DNA of 64,000 nt. Origin: an uncultured beta proteobacterium (GTDB lineage: Bacteria > Pseudomonadota > Gammaproteobacteria > Burkholderiales > Burkholderiaceae_C). Each line of letters starts with the position of its first letter. Position 1 is the stretch's first letter. Of the stretch, positions 55,282-64,000 are shown piece after piece. Under the pieces are notes generated by a model, which saw only the letters and a program-made list of their open reading frames with translations, was not told the DNA's origin and made no database searches. The stretch lies in assembly GCA_903823025.1 (NCBI GenBank), contig CAIJRK010000049.1:1-64000 (forward strand), in the 5' to 3' direction. Position numbers and translations under genes: made by a program.

Positions 55282-55977
55282 TTATTGCGGTTGGGGCGGC
55301 GTTTGCAACACGAGGTCGATGCGCCGTTGAAGGCGTGTTCTGGCTGCTGGGTCATCCGCTTGGTTGGCGCGTTGAAGTTGTACGCCTAACCAGGCCAACA
55401 GCGGTCGGCGCCAGCCTTGGTCTGATGCCGTTTCGATGGCCATGTCGATGTCAGACGGCGTCAAACGACCGGTTTGCAGCCATACGCCAGCGGCGATCAG
55501 GCGTGCCAGTGGGTCTTTGAGGGTATTCAATGCGCTGCGTTCGTTGGCCGTGCCGTCGGGCGCAGGCATCAGGGCCAGCGCCCGATAGTGTTCGGGTAGC
55601 AAAGCGGTGTCTTGCCCCATCCGGCGTCCGGTTAAAAAGGCAGCATAGGCCCGCTCACTGGCCGAGGCATCCTGGGCTAGCGGCTGGTAGCTGCTGCACT
55701 GGTCAAACTCAAGGCTGGCGACGCGGGTAGCGCAGCGTGTCAATTCGGCGCGCGCCAGCACATCCGCGCGGCCTGTGCGGGCAATTTCACGTCGGGCATG
55801 GTTCAGCTCAAGCTCGGCTATGGATGTGTCGCCGCGCAGGTAGGCCGATGAAAAACTATTGAGGGCGGCAAAAGCGTTGGACTGCCAGTCGGGCGGTGGC
55901 GGGTTGCCCGCGCAGGCGACCAGCAGTAGCGTGGCACCCACGACCGTTGTTAGTTGAGTTAGTAAACGTAGGGTCAT
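55282..55977 (-). CDS. Predicted lipoprotein in Mla-like operon
   Basis: The 231-residue protein has a lipobox (TLLLVAC-AGN) and an otherwise helical, TPR-like body (FAALNSFSSAYLRGDTSIAE; ARREIARTGRADVLARAELTR). ATG 55977 shares ATGA with the mlaD-like stop. It probably resides in the outer or inner membrane as part of the Mce transport set. No named family is recognised. Confidence 0.75.
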   Translation of the reverse strand: MTLRLLTQLTTVVGATLLLVACAGNPPPPDWQSNAFAALNSFSSAYLRGDTSIAELELNHARREIARTGRADVLARAELTRCATRVASLEFDQCSSYQPLAQDASASERAYAAFLTGRRMGQDTALLPEHYRALALMPAPDGTANERSALNTLKDPLARLIAAGVWLQTGRLTPSDIDMAIETASDQGWRRPLLAWLGVQLQRANQADDPAARTRLQRRIDLVLQTPPQPQ

Positions 55978-56921
55978 GGCAGTTTGATCTCTGTGTCGCG
56001 GGCAAAAGGCCATTTGCGGTTGACCTCGTCCACCAGTTGACTGACTTTGCGCAGACTGATTTCAACTTCGCCGCGCAGGGTCCCCAAGTCGGCACTGGCG
56101 ATGCGGGCATTGGCACCCACGGCTTGCACCTCTGCCAGCACAGCATCGACCTTTTTGAGGCTTGCCCGTGCGTCGGTCAGCACCCCGGTGAGTTGCGTGA
56201 CCGAGGCTTGTGTGCCCTCTATCACGCCATTTTTTCCATAAATTCGCTGATCGGTTTTGACTAAAAGTGCGTTGACGTGGTCGAGCGTCATGATAATTTT
56301 TTGGGCGTTTTCTTCGCTGCCCAGCGCGGCTGTCAGCAAGCCGTAGCGGCCTGTCAGGCGTTCAGTCACGGTACGCAAATGTGCCAGCGTGGTGTTGATG
56401 CTGGACTCTGGCCCGGTCATGTGTTCCAGATTTTCAAGCAGCGCGCGGGTGGAGGTCACCAACCGGGGAATCTCGGCGTTGATGTCGCCGCGCAGCACGT
56501 TGCGTTCTGCGTTCCCGGGCAGCGGCGGGTCGGTCAAAATACCGCTAAAAGCACGGATGCGGGTGTCACCCACGATGCCGCGTTCCATCGTGAAAATGCT
56601 GGAGGTGCGCAGCCATTTGGCATCTTTGCGCGGCACGTCGATCAAGATGCGGGCGTTGCCGTCCGGGGCCAACTCAATGCGCCGCACGCGTCCAATCGGA
56701 AAGCCTGAAAAAGTCAGATCCATGCCGACGATGACGCCCTCGGAGTCATCAGACACCAGCACAAGCTGCTGGGTGCTCTCGAACACGCCGCGTGCATACA
56801 TCACATAAACCAGAAAGCTGCACACCAGCGTCATGATCAAGACCAGCAAGACGACGGCCTTACGCTCGACAGCGGCTATCTCGGGTGAGCGTGACGGGGG
56901 AGATTCAGAAGGGCGGGGCAT
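55974..56921 (-). CDS. MlaD/Mce-family substrate-binding protein
   Basis: This 315-residue protein has one transmembrane helix (VVLLVLIMTLVCSFLVYVMY), an Mce domain with DLTFSGFPIGRVRRIELAPDG and a long helical C-terminal region. Mce proteins form periplasmic hexameric rings that carry lipids between membranes. It follows the permease by 15 bp, without an ATPase gene in between. Confidence 0.87.
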   Translation of the reverse strand: MPRPSESPPSRSPEIAAVERKAVVLLVLIMTLVCSFLVYVMYARGVFESTQQLVLVSDDSEGVIVGMDLTFSGFPIGRVRRIELAPDGNARILIDVPRKDAKWLRTSSIFTMERGIVGDTRIRAFSGILTDPPLPGNAERNVLRGDINAEIPRLVTSTRALLENLEHMTGPESSINTTLAHLRTVTERLTGRYGLLTAALGSEENAQKIIMTLDHVNALLVKTDQRIYGKNGVIEGTQASVTQLTGVLTDARASLKKVDAVLAEVQAVGANARIASADLGTLRGEVEISLRKVSQLVDEVNRKWPFARDTEIKLP

Positions 56922-56936
56922 GGGGTGTGAAAGTGC

Positions 56937-57749
56937 TCAGATGTACTTGACCACCAAAGAGGCAGCCTCAATCAATAGTAGTACCAAAAACAGGCGCACT
57001 GCACCCGGTTGTACGGTGTCGCTGGTGAGCGCTTGCGCGCTAGCCTCCAGACTGGCCGCCATAGGCACAATCGCGACGGCCAGACTGAAGAAGATGGTTT
57101 TGAATAAAAAGCCCAGCGTGACGACCAGGTCAAACACATGCCCGACCGTGCGGGTGTAACCCGGCAGCCCCCAAAGCGACAGGCCGTGAACAGTGAAATA
57201 GGTCAACACCAGCGCAATGACGCTGCTGACCACGGCCAAGGCCAACACCGAGAACGCGCTGGCCAGCACACGCGGCACCAAATCCTGACGCAGGCGGGTC
57301 AGGCTGATCGGCTCGGTCTGGCGCGCTTGGGCAGAGACCGTGTGATCAACGCTCAGATCATTGGCGCCCGCATTAAATGCCAGCCCGGTGCGCAGCGCGA
57401 CAAACAAGGCTGCCGAGAGTGGAATCAGCTCCAGCACCAGCACGCGCACGACCATTTCCAGGGCAAATTGCGATAGGCCATAGCTCAAGGCCGTGACGAC
57501 CACGATGCGGATCAGCACCAGACTGAGCAGCGCCGACAGTGCCGTAAACCATGGCAAAACCTGCCAAGTGCTGGTGTAAATGTAGCGCGACGTTGCTGCC
57601 CGGTTGGCCCGGCTGTAGGTTGAGGGCGACAGCGCCATCACCAACGTCATGGCACCAAAGTAAATGAGAAACCACCAACTAGCCGCGCCACGCAGCAAGG
57701 CGCGGCCCCATTTGCCGGGAACCGTATTTAAAGAAGTATTGGCACGCAT
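56937..57749 (-). CDS. MlaE-family ABC permease
   Basis: This 270-residue permease has the MlaE pattern (LIRIVVVTALSYGLSQFALE; LVLELIPLSAALFVALRTG; VFDLVVTLGFLFKTIFFSL). It is the membrane subunit expected to work with the Mce protein. No MlaF-like ATPase gene lies on either side; metK is immediately upstream. Confidence 0.87.
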   Translation of the reverse strand: MRANTSLNTVPGKWGRALLRGAASWWFLIYFGAMTLVMALSPSTYSRANRAATSRYIYTSTWQVLPWFTALSALLSLVLIRIVVVTALSYGLSQFALEMVVRVLVLELIPLSAALFVALRTGLAFNAGANDLSVDHTVSAQARQTEPISLTRLRQDLVPRVLASAFSVLALAVVSSVIALVLTYFTVHGLSLWGLPGYTRTVGHVFDLVVTLGFLFKTIFFSLAVAIVPMAASLEASAQALTSDTVQPGAVRLFLVLLLIEAASLVVKYI

Positions 57750-57829
57750 GGGGCGGAGAATAACGACGCAGCCAGATTTTTTGACAGCAGACCGGTGAAG
57801 GCCTGCGTTAATAGATCAGTCAGCTCAAT

Positions 57830-59011
57830 TTACAACCCAGCCGCCGCCTTCAGGGCGTGGGCTTTGTCGGTGCGCTCCCAAGTGAACTCAGGCTCTTCAC
57901 GACCAAAGTGACCGTAAGCGGCGGTCTTCTCGTAAATCGGACGCAGCAGATCAAGCATCTGGATGATGCCTTTAGGACGCAGGTCAAAAATTTCGTTGAC
58001 CAGTTCTGCGATTTTGTCGTCTGGAATCACGCCGGTGCCTTCGGTATAAACCGTCACGTTCATTGGCTTGGCCACACCAATGGCATACGCGACCTGAATC
58101 TGGCACTGGCGGGCTAAACCAGCAGCCACAATGTTTTTGGCCACGTAGCGGGCGGCATAGGCGGCAGAGCGATCCACTTTTGTTGGATCTTTGCCGCTGA
58201 AAGCGCCGCCGCCGTGCGGGCAAGCGCCACCGTAGGTATCCACAATAATCTTGCGTCCGGTCAAACCGCAATCGCCTTGCGGGCCGCCAATCACGAAGCG
58301 TCCAGTTGGGTTAATCAGGTATTTGGTGTCGGCGGTCAGCCATTCTTTGGGCAACACGGGCTTGATGATGTCTTCAATCACCGCTTCAATAAAAGCGGGT
58401 TTCATCTTCAGGCCGTCGCTCATTTCGGGGCTGTGCTGGCTTGACAACACCACGGTGTCAATGCTGTGCGGCTTGCCGTCCACATAACGCATGGTGATTT
58501 GACTTTTGGCATCGGGGCGCAGAAAGGGCAGGCGACCGTCTTTGCGCAGCTGGGACTGGCGCTCTACCAAACGGTGCGCGTAGTAAATAGGCGCAGGCAT
58601 CAACTCGGGCGTTTCGTTGCAGGCGTAGCCAAACATCAGGCCTTGATCGCCCGCGCCAGTGTTGAGGTGGTCGTCGGACGCATGATCGACGCCTTGGGCG
58701 ATGTCGTTGCTTTGTTTGTCATAAGCCACCAGCACGGCGCAACCCTTGTAGTCGATGCCGTACTCGGTGTTGTCGTAGCCGATGCGTTTGAGCGTGTCGC
58801 GGGCGACCTGGATGTAGTCCACGTGTGCGTTGGTGGTGATTTCACCAGCCAACACGACCAAGCCGGTGTTGCACAAGGTTTCAGCGGCCACGCGGGACAG
58901 TGGGTCTTGCTGAAAGACGGCATCGAGAATGGCATCAGAAATCTGATCCGCTACTTTGTCGGGGTGACCTTCCGAGACGGACTCGGAGGTAAAGAGAAAA
59001 TCGTTCGCCAT
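57830..59011 (-). CDS. metK: S-adenosylmethionine synthetase MetK
   Basis: MetK makes SAM from methionine and ATP. The 393-residue enzyme has the ATP motif [33 protein letters not shown] and the phosphate-binding loop [22 protein letters not shown] 59011 ([19 protein letters not shown]) matches homologues; an upstream in-frame GTG-like extension is rejected. No SAM riboswitch structure was recognised upstream. Confidence 0.97.
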   Translation of the reverse strand: MANDFLFTSESVSEGHPDKVADQISDAILDAVFQQDPLSRVAAETLCNTGLVVLAGEITTNAHVDYIQVARDTLKRIGYDNTEYGIDYKGCAVLVAYDKQSNDIAQGVDHASDDHLNTGAGDQGLMFGYACNETPELMPAPIYYAHRLVERQSQLRKDGRLPFLRPDAKSQITMRYVDGKPHSIDTVVLSSQHSPEMSDGLKMKPAFIEAVIEDIIKPVLPKEWLTADTKYLINPTGRFVIGGPQGDCGLTGRKIIVDTYGGACPHGGGAFSGKDPTKVDRSAAYAARYVAKNIVAAGLARQCQIQVAYAIGVAKPMNVTVYTEGTGVIPDDKIAELVNEIFDLRPKGIIQMLDLLRPIYEKTAAYGHFGREEPEFTWERTDKAHALKAAAGL

Positions 59012-59095
59012 GGTTTTAAGCTCCACAAAAAAATTGCAACAGGTTGAAGAACGCGTTGCTTGGGCTTGGCAGCTTTGGCGAACGCTTTAGCAGTG

Positions 59096-59111
59096 TTGTC
59101 AAATTTGACAA
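59096..59111. promoter_or_regulatory. Perfect palindrome in the metK / lpxL divergent region
   Basis: TTGTCAAATTTGACAA is a 16-bp perfect palindrome midway between metK and the first acyltransferase gene. Each strand carries a TTGACA-like -35 hexamer, so this may be a shared core for divergent promoters or a repressor site. Matching -10 boxes are not clear. Confidence 0.4.
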
Positions 59112-59201
59112 GGCACAATGGCGGCTCTGTGCGAACTGCCCCTTGTGTGTCGCCCTGCAAGTAGTTCCGTAACTCAGCGACCCGAGCATCTTATCCGACC
59201 C

Positions 59202-60032
59202 ATGATCACCCTTTTCAAAATGTTGTCTGTCCTGCCTTTGTGGCTGTTGCATGGCGTGGGCTGGAGTCTGGGCTGGCTGGTTTTTTTGGCCTCTGGGGTG
59301 TACCGCACCCGTTTTTTGGCGAATGCGCGACAGGCCGGGATGAGTTGGCGGCAATGGCGCGGTGCTGTGGGTGAGAGCGGCAAGCTGGTGGCCGAGTTGC
59401 CGCGTCTGTGGTTGGGGCGCCCCGTGCCCGTGCTGTGGGATGGCGCGCAGCATGTGGAGGCGGCGCTGGCGCTGGGGCGTGGCGTGGTTTTTTTAACGCC
59501 GCATTTGGGTTGTTTTGAGATCACGGCGCAGGCGTATGCGCAGCGTTACGGGCAGGGTACGCAGCCTATGACGGTGCTGTTTCGACCTCCGCGCCAATCG
59601 TGGTTACGGGCCGTCGTGGCCAGCGCACGGGCGCGTCCCGGCTTGCAAACCGCCCCGACCACGCTGGCGGGTGTTAAGCAAATGATTAAAGCCTTAAAAC
59701 AAGGGCAGTGCCTGGGTTTGTTGCCGGATCAAGTGCCGCCATTGGGGATGGGACTGTGGGTGCCGTTTTTTGGCCGTGACGCCTATACGATGACGCTGTC
59801 CACACGATTGGCACAGCAAACCGGGGCCACGGTGCTCATGGCATGGGGTGAGCGTTTGTCTTGGGGCCGGGGTTTTCGGGTGCATATTCGACCCTTGGAT
59901 GCTGTTTTATCAACGGATGGCGAGCAGGCCGCTGGTGTGATCAATCGCGCCATGGAAGACTTGATTCGCAGTTGTCCCCAGCAATACCTGTGGGGTTATG
60001 CGCGTTACAAACAACCACGGGCAGAGCGTTGA
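59202..60032 (+). CDS. Lipid A lauroyl/myristoyl acyltransferase, LpxL family (first copy)
   Basis: The 276-residue inner-membrane enzyme adds a secondary acyl chain to lipid A. It has one N-terminal helix (LPLWLLHGVGWSLGWLVFLA), the catalytic motif HLGCFE at residues 101-106 (H-x4-E), then MTVLFRPPRQ and GLLPDQVPPLGMGLWVPFFG. ATG 59202 is used, as a longer start adds residues unlike homologues. Confidence 0.9.
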   Translation: MITLFKMLSVLPLWLLHGVGWSLGWLVFLASGVYRTRFLANARQAGMSWRQWRGAVGESGKLVAELPRLWLGRPVPVLWDGAQHVEAALALGRGVVFLTPHLGCFEITAQAYAQRYGQGTQPMTVLFRPPRQSWLRAVVASARARPGLQTAPTTLAGVKQMIKALKQGQCLGLLPDQVPPLGMGLWVPFFGRDAYTMTLSTRLAQQTGATVLMAWGERLSWGRGFRVHIRPLDAVLSTDGEQAAGVINRAMEDLIRSCPQQYLWGYARYKQPRAER

Positions 60033-60034
60033 TC

Positions 60035-60916
60035 ATGTGGTTTTCAAGAGGCTTGAGTCACGTTGGCATCGCGGTGATGCATGTGCTGGGGCGCTTACCG
60101 CTGGTTTGGGTGCGTGCGCTAGGCTGGCTGCTGGGGTGTTTGTTGTATGGGTTGGCGGTGCCGAGACGGCGGGTGGCCCGTACCAATTTGCGCTTGTGTT
60201 TTCCGGATAAATCGCTTGCCGAAATCCGTGTTTTGACTTTTCAAACCTTTGTATATTTTGCCCAGGCCTGGCTGGATCGGGGCTGGCTCTGGCATGGCGC
60301 ACCTGAGGTCGTTCGCCAGCGTTTGACTTTGTCAGGTGCCGTGAACGAATTGCAGGGTGATGCGCCTGTCGTTATTTTTGCCCCGCATTTTGTCGGGCTG
60401 GATGCGGGCTGGACGGCCTTGACGCAGCAGCTGCCGCGCCCCTTCACCACCATTTACACCAACCAAGCCAATCAAGTGCTGGACGCCTGGATTTTGGCGG
60501 GTCGTCAGCGCTTGGGGACGACGCAGTTGTTGGGTCGTGACGCAGGTGTCAAACCAGTTGTGACGGCATTGCGGGCCGGTGCTCCGTTGTATTTATTGCC
60601 CGACATGAACTTCGGCCCGAAAGATTCTGTTTTTGTGCCGTTTTATGGTGTTTTAGCGGCTACCGTGCCCTCTTTGTCGCGCTTTGCCAAACTGGGGCGC
60701 GCCAAGGTGGTGCCGGTGGTCACGCGCATGACCCGGCGGGGTTATGAGGTTCAGGTGATGCCTGCGTGGCCTGATTTTCCGTCTCAAGACATAGTGGCCG
60801 ACACCACGTTGATGAACCTGCAATTGCAGTCATTCATCGACACCATGCCCGCGCAGTACTTTTGGGTTCACAAACGCTTCAAAGATCGTCCATCGGGCGA
60901 GCCACCGGTGTACTGA
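60035..60916 (+). CDS. Lipid A acyltransferase, LpxL family (second copy)
   Basis: The 293-residue paralogue follows 2 bp after the first copy and has the H-x4-D catalytic motif HFVGLD at residues 118-123, an N-terminal helix and YLLPDMNFGPKDSVFVPFYG. Two tandem genes suggest two different secondary acylations of lipid A. Its 3' end overlaps engB on the opposite strand by 38 bp. Confidence 0.9.
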   Translation: MWFSRGLSHVGIAVMHVLGRLPLVWVRALGWLLGCLLYGLAVPRRRVARTNLRLCFPDKSLAEIRVLTFQTFVYFAQAWLDRGWLWHGAPEVVRQRLTLSGAVNELQGDAPVVIFAPHFVGLDAGWTALTQQLPRPFTTIYTNQANQVLDAWILAGRQRLGTTQLLGRDAGVKPVVTALRAGAPLYLLPDMNFGPKDSVFVPFYGVLAATVPSLSRFAKLGRAKVVPVVTRMTRRGYEVQVMPAWPDFPSQDIVADTTLMNLQLQSFIDTMPAQYFWVHKRFKDRPSGEPPVY

Positions 60917-61649
60917 GTTCTTCGAGCGTGGCCTCGGGCGTGACGATTGTTTTCTTGTCAACCGACGGGTGTGCCCACTGCCAAAGCAGCATCGCGACCT
61001 CGTCGATACCTTGGCGTTTAGGCGCCGAGAATAAGCGCACTTCGCCGCCGCCGGCTTGCAGTTTCATGATCGACAACGCCTTGTTTTGCTCAACGCGGGT
61101 TAGCTTGTCGGCTTTGGTCAGCACCACCAAAAACTTAAGGCCCTCTTCCACACGGGGCCGCACGATATCGAGCAAAATTTCATCCAGTTCGGTCATGCCG
61201 TGGCGTGGGTCGCACATCAGCACAATGGCCTTCAGATTTTCGCGCGTGACCAGATAGTTCGCCATCACTTGTTGCCAGCGAATCTTGTCCGCCTTGGGGA
61301 CGGCGGCGTAACCATAACCCGGCAAGTCGGTTAGTACGGCATCGGTGACGCCCTGTTTACCCAGCGAGAATAAGTTGATGTGCTGGGTGCGACCTGGTCT
61401 TTTAGAGGCAAAAGCCAATTGTTTTTGTTGCGTGAGCGTATTGATGCAAGTGGACTTGCCCGCATTGGAGCGCCCGACAAAGGCAAATTCAGGCACATCC
61501 AGTGCCGGCAAAAAATGCAATTGAGGGGCGGTGGTGAGGAACTTGGCCGTGTGAAGCCAACCCAGTGCAACGGTGGCCGCACTCTTGACAGCCTGATCCG
61601 GCGAGGGTGTTTTGGGGGCCGAAGCCAGAGGGTTTGAAGTTATAGTCAT
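60879..61649 (-). CDS. engB: Ribosome biogenesis GTPase EngB (YihA/YsxC)
   Basis: This 256-residue GTPase helps 50S ribosome assembly. G1 is GRSNAGKST at 59-67, G3 is DLPGYGYA, G4 is TKADKL. An unusually long N-terminal extension of about 40 residues (SNPLASAPKTPSPDQA..) precedes the core, so a shorter start is possible. The C-terminus overlaps the lpxL-like gene. Confidence 0.94.
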   Translation of the reverse strand: MTITSNPLASAPKTPSPDQAVKSAATVALGWLHTAKFLTTAPQLHFLPALDVPEFAFVGRSNAGKSTCINTLTQQKQLAFASKRPGRTQHINLFSLGKQGVTDAVLTDLPGYGYAAVPKADKIRWQQVMANYLVTRENLKAIVLMCDPRHGMTELDEILLDIVRPRVEEGLKFLVVLTKADKLTRVEQNKALSIMKLQAGGGEVRLFSAPKRQGIDEVAMLLWQWAHPSVDKKTIVTPEATLEELSTPVARPMDDL

Positions 61650-61724
61650 TAGTTAAAGGGGAGTAAGCCCGAATCAGCATTGTAGAATCAGCTTGTTTTG
61701 CTTGCCTGATACAGGACATTTAAT

Positions 61725-62390
61725 ATGAAGTTGCTCACCACCTTATTGCTTGCCGCCTCATTGGCCATCCCCGTTTTTTCCACCTTTGCACAAGAGGCCA
61801 CGCCTGCTGTGCCACCAGTGGAGGCGAAGGTTGTCCCTGCGCAAGCGCTTAAACCAGACCTTGTTAAAGGCGAGGCCACGTTCACATCCATGTGTATTGC
61901 CTGTCATGCGGCAGATGGCAATTCCGTCATTGGGGCGAACCCTAAACTGGCGCAGCAACACCCGGAATATCTGGTGAAGCAATTGCAAGAGTTCAAAGAA
62001 GGCAAACGTGCCAACGCCATCATGCTCGGCTTTGCCTCCATGTTGACTGATGCGGACATGCTCAACGTCGCTTACTGGTTAAATTCCAAAGTGGCCACGC
62101 CCGGTTTTGCCAAAGACAAAGAGCTGGTTTCTATGGGCGAGCGCATTTACCGGGGTGGCATTACAGACCGCCAAATTCCCGCTTGCGCTGGCTGCCATAG
62201 CCCCAACGGCGCGGGGATGCCCGCTCAGTTCCCCCGTCTGAGCGGTCAACACGCTGAATACGCCGCGACCCAGTTAACCAACTTTCGGGATGGCATTCGT
62301 CAAAATAGTCTGCAAATGACGCAGATCGCCGCCAAAATGAATGACAAAGAGATCAAGGCAGTTTCCGACTACATTGCCGGATTGCGGTAG
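61725..62390 (+). CDS. Diheme cytochrome c4
   Basis: The 221-residue periplasmic protein has a signal peptide (MKLLTTLLLAASLAIPVFST then FAQE), two heme-binding motifs CIACH (about residue 57) and CAGCH (about residue 154), and the paired NPKLAQQHPEYLVKQLQEF and FPRLSGQHAEYAATQLTNF segments with axial Met regions. It transfers electrons between the bc1 complex and terminal oxidases. It is followed by a System II maturation gene. Confidence 0.94.
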   Translation: MKLLTTLLLAASLAIPVFSTFAQEATPAVPPVEAKVVPAQALKPDLVKGEATFTSMCIACHAADGNSVIGANPKLAQQHPEYLVKQLQEFKEGKRANAIMLGFASMLTDADMLNVAYWLNSKVATPGFAKDKELVSMGERIYRGGITDRQIPACAGCHSPNGAGMPAQFPRLSGQHAEYAATQLTNFRDGIRQNSLQMTQIAAKMNDKEIKAVSDYIAGLR

Positions 62391-62466
62391 TCACAGGCTT
62401 TGTTTGTATGGGTTTAGTTTGTTTGGATATTGATTGAACTAAACGCAACATTCAGACCCAAAAGTG

Positions 62467-62505
62467 GGCAGTTCCATTGAAATACATGGTCTGCCCTTTT
62501 TTTTT
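62467..62505 (+). terminator. Rho-independent terminator after cytochrome c4
   Basis: GGGCAG (62467-62472) and CCAT pair with ATGG and CTGCCC (62492-62497), then eight T residues follow. Just upstream GTTTAGTT (62414-62421) and AACTAAAC (62439-62446) form a second inverted repeat. Cytochrome c4 is therefore probably transcribed apart from the next gene. Confidence 0.88.
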
Positions 62506-62525
62506 GAGCTAACCACGACTTATTC

Positions 62526-64000
62526 ATGACTGTTTCCACTCAGGGTTTAGAGCTGAAGTCCGGCTCGCGGGCGTTACGCGCAGCTGTCGAACTGCTGTCT
62601 TCCATGCGGTTCTCGATTTCATTGCTGACCGTGATCTGCATTGCCTCTGTCATTGGCACCGTACTCAAACAACACGAGCCTTTAGGCAATTACGTCAACC
62701 AATTCGGGCCTTTCTGGGCACAAGTGTTTGGTAGCGTGAGTTTGTATGCGGTGTACAGCGCTTGGTGGTTCATGCTGATATTGGCTTTTTTGGTGATTAG
62801 CACCTCGCTTTGCGTGGCCCGCAACACCCCAAAAATTCTGGTTGATCTCAAAACCTACAAAGAGAATATTCGTGAGCAAAGCTTGAAAGCTTTTGGTCAC
62901 CGCGCCCAGGCCGATTTGAATGAAACCTCTGAAGTCGCTGCCAAGCGCATCGGTCAAATGCTGGTGGGCGGAGGCTGGAAGGTCAAACTGCAGCAACGTG
63001 ATTTACCCGATGGTGCAAAGGGCTGGATGGTGGCGGCCAAGGCGGGCGCTGCCAACAAAATTGGCTACATTGCCGCCCACAGTGCCATCGTGTTGGTGTG
63101 CCTGGGTGGCCTGATGGATGGCGACTTGATCGTTCGTGCACAAATGTGGTTCAACGGAAAAGTGGTCTTCAATGGCGGCGGCATGATGGCCGATGTCAAG
63201 CCAGAACATCGTTTAAGCGAAAACAACCCAACCTTCAGAGGCAACTTGCTCGTGACCGAAGGCACCCGCTCCGGCACCGCAATTCTGAATCAGCCGGACG
63301 GCATTTTGTTGCAAGAGTTGCCGTTTTCTGTCGAGTTGAAAAAGTTTATCGTGGAGTATTACTCCACCGGGATGCCCAAGTTATTTGCCAGTGACATCAT
63401 CATTCATGACAACCACACCGGGGAACAAACCCCGGCGCGCGTCGAGGTGAATCATCCGGTGGCTTATAAAGGCGTCGAGATTTTTCAATCAAGTTTTGAT
63501 GATGGCGGCTCCCTCGTCAAGCTCAAAGCGACACCCATGAATGCGGCTGCGCCCGCGTTTGATATTGAAGGTGTGATTGGGGGGTCATCCCAGTTGACCT
63601 ACGGGAATGAAAAGTTAACGATTGAATACACCGGCTTGCGGGTCATCAATGTCGAGAATTTCTTTGGCAGTGGCAATGGCAGCAACAGTGTCGATGTCCG
63701 TAAGGTGGACTTGCGTGAGTCCATCAATGCGCGTCTTGGGGCAGCCAACAAGTCGGTGACTAAAAAAGAGTTGCGCAACGTCGGTCCCAGCATCAGCTAT
63801 AAATTGCGGGACGCTTCAGGCCAGGCGCGGGAATATCACAACTACATGCTGCCCATTGATATGGGGGACGGCACCCCGATTTTCTTGATGGGGATGCGAG
63901 ACTCAACGGCGGAGTCATTTCGCTACCTGCGCGTGCCCGCTGATGAGCAAGACTCAGCGAACGAATTCTTCAGAATACGGGCGGCCTTGGGCAATCCGGC
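62526..64000 (+). CDS. Cytochrome c biogenesis protein ResB/CcsB (partial, runs off window)
   Basis: ATG 62526 opens a frame that stays open to the window end, giving 491 residues. It begins MTVSTQGLELKSGSRALRAA followed by VELLSSMRFSISLLTVICIA, then KQHEPLGNYVNQFGPFWAQV, the ResB N-terminal pattern with transmembrane helices around 30-50, 85-105 and 180-200, and a large periplasmic domain after them. It is part of the System II heme-ligation complex; the CcsA partner would lie beyond 64000. Confidence 0.93.
   Translation, partial: MTVSTQGLELKSGSRALRAAVELLSSMRFSISLLTVICIASVIGTVLKQHEPLGNYVNQFGPFWAQVFGSVSLYAVYSAWWFMLILAFLVISTSLCVARNTPKILVDLKTYKENIREQSLKAFGHRAQADLNETSEVAAKRIGQMLVGGGWKVKLQQRDLPDGAKGWMVAAKAGAANKIGYIAAHSAIVLVCLGGLMDGDLIVRAQMWFNGKVVFNGGGMMADVKPEHRLSENNPTFRGNLLVTEGTRSGTAILNQPDGILLQELPFSVELKKFIVEYYSTGMPKLFASDIIIHDNHTGEQTPARVEVNHPVAYKGVEIFQSSFDDGGSLVKLKATPMNAAAPAFDIEGVIGGSSQLTYGNEKLTIEYTGLRVINVENFFGSGNGSNSVDVRKVDLRESINARLGAANKSVTKKELRNVGPSISYKLRDASGQAREYHNYMLPIDMGDGTPIFLMGMRDSTAESFRYLRVPADEQDSANEFFRIRAALGNP

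Noticed and set aside
59012-59201. A SAM or SAH riboswitch before metK
   Set aside because: No conserved riboswitch core could be matched by eye; only a palindrome is seen.

Overview
The window looks like a chromosomal segment of a flagellated betaproteobacterium, most likely a Comamonadaceae member related to Rhodoferax or Polaromonas. This is inferred from gene content: a fliE / fliF-R flagellar block, a DUF1840 gene, Mce/Mla-type genes, a PHA granule locus, cytochrome c4 next to a System II cytochrome c assembly gene, and several branched-chain-type ABC transporters. No rRNA, tRNA, insertion sequence or complete CRISPR array was seen.

Region 1 (1-9881) is a surface-protein and glycosylation island. 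It starts inside a type I secreted protein with 14 threonine-rich octapeptide repeats and EF-hand-like calcium loops. The type I ABC exporter and its membrane fusion protein follow. Next come a TPR-GT41 (OGT/SPINDLY-like) glycosyltransferase fused to a SAM methyltransferase, an unrecognised 266-residue protein, and a second glycosyltransferase-methyltransferase fusion on the other strand. The last genes are visibly more AT-rich than their neighbours. This is the best candidate here for an undescribed system: a secretion-coupled or flagellin-directed glycan synthesis and methylation set.

Region 2 (9962-21592) is the flagellar basal body, switch and export block: fliE on the minus strand, then fliFGHIJKLMNOPQR on the plus strand. 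The fliP-fliQ gap holds a solitary CRISPR-repeat-like sequence within a long hairpin. Region 3 (21616-24261, minus) carries a pseudouridine synthase, a histidine kinase with an N-terminal receiver domain, and a NarL-type regulator. Region 4 (24319-32502, minus) is a full potassium-uptake operon: a 34-residue small protein, kdpF, kdpA, kdpB, kdpC, kdpD and kdpE. It is followed by a broken gene of unknown function.

Region 5 (33482-42803) has a Crp/Fnr regulator divergent from an acyl-CoA synthetase, a Liv-type ABC transporter and a PaaK-like CoA ligase, which together suggest uptake and CoA activation of an aromatic or fatty acid. Region 6 (42820-43755) has a DUF1840 gene and what appears to be a decayed iron-storage locus (bfr and bfd remnants) with a well-matched Fur box. 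Region 7 (43740-50630) has a secreted nuclease, then an FrcBCA/Rbs-type sugar ABC transporter with FucU, a ROK regulator and a divergent PfkB sugar kinase.

Region 8 (50902-53309) is PHA-granule related: a PHA-system protein, a TPR-like protein, a TetR regulator and a phasin. Region 9 (53532-64000) has a small membrane protein, a Bcr/CflA MFS exporter, an Mla-type permease, MlaD and lipoprotein set without an ATPase, metK, two tandem LpxL-type acyltransferases, the GTPase EngB, cytochrome c4 and the start of a ResB/CcsB cytochrome c assembly gene that runs off the end.
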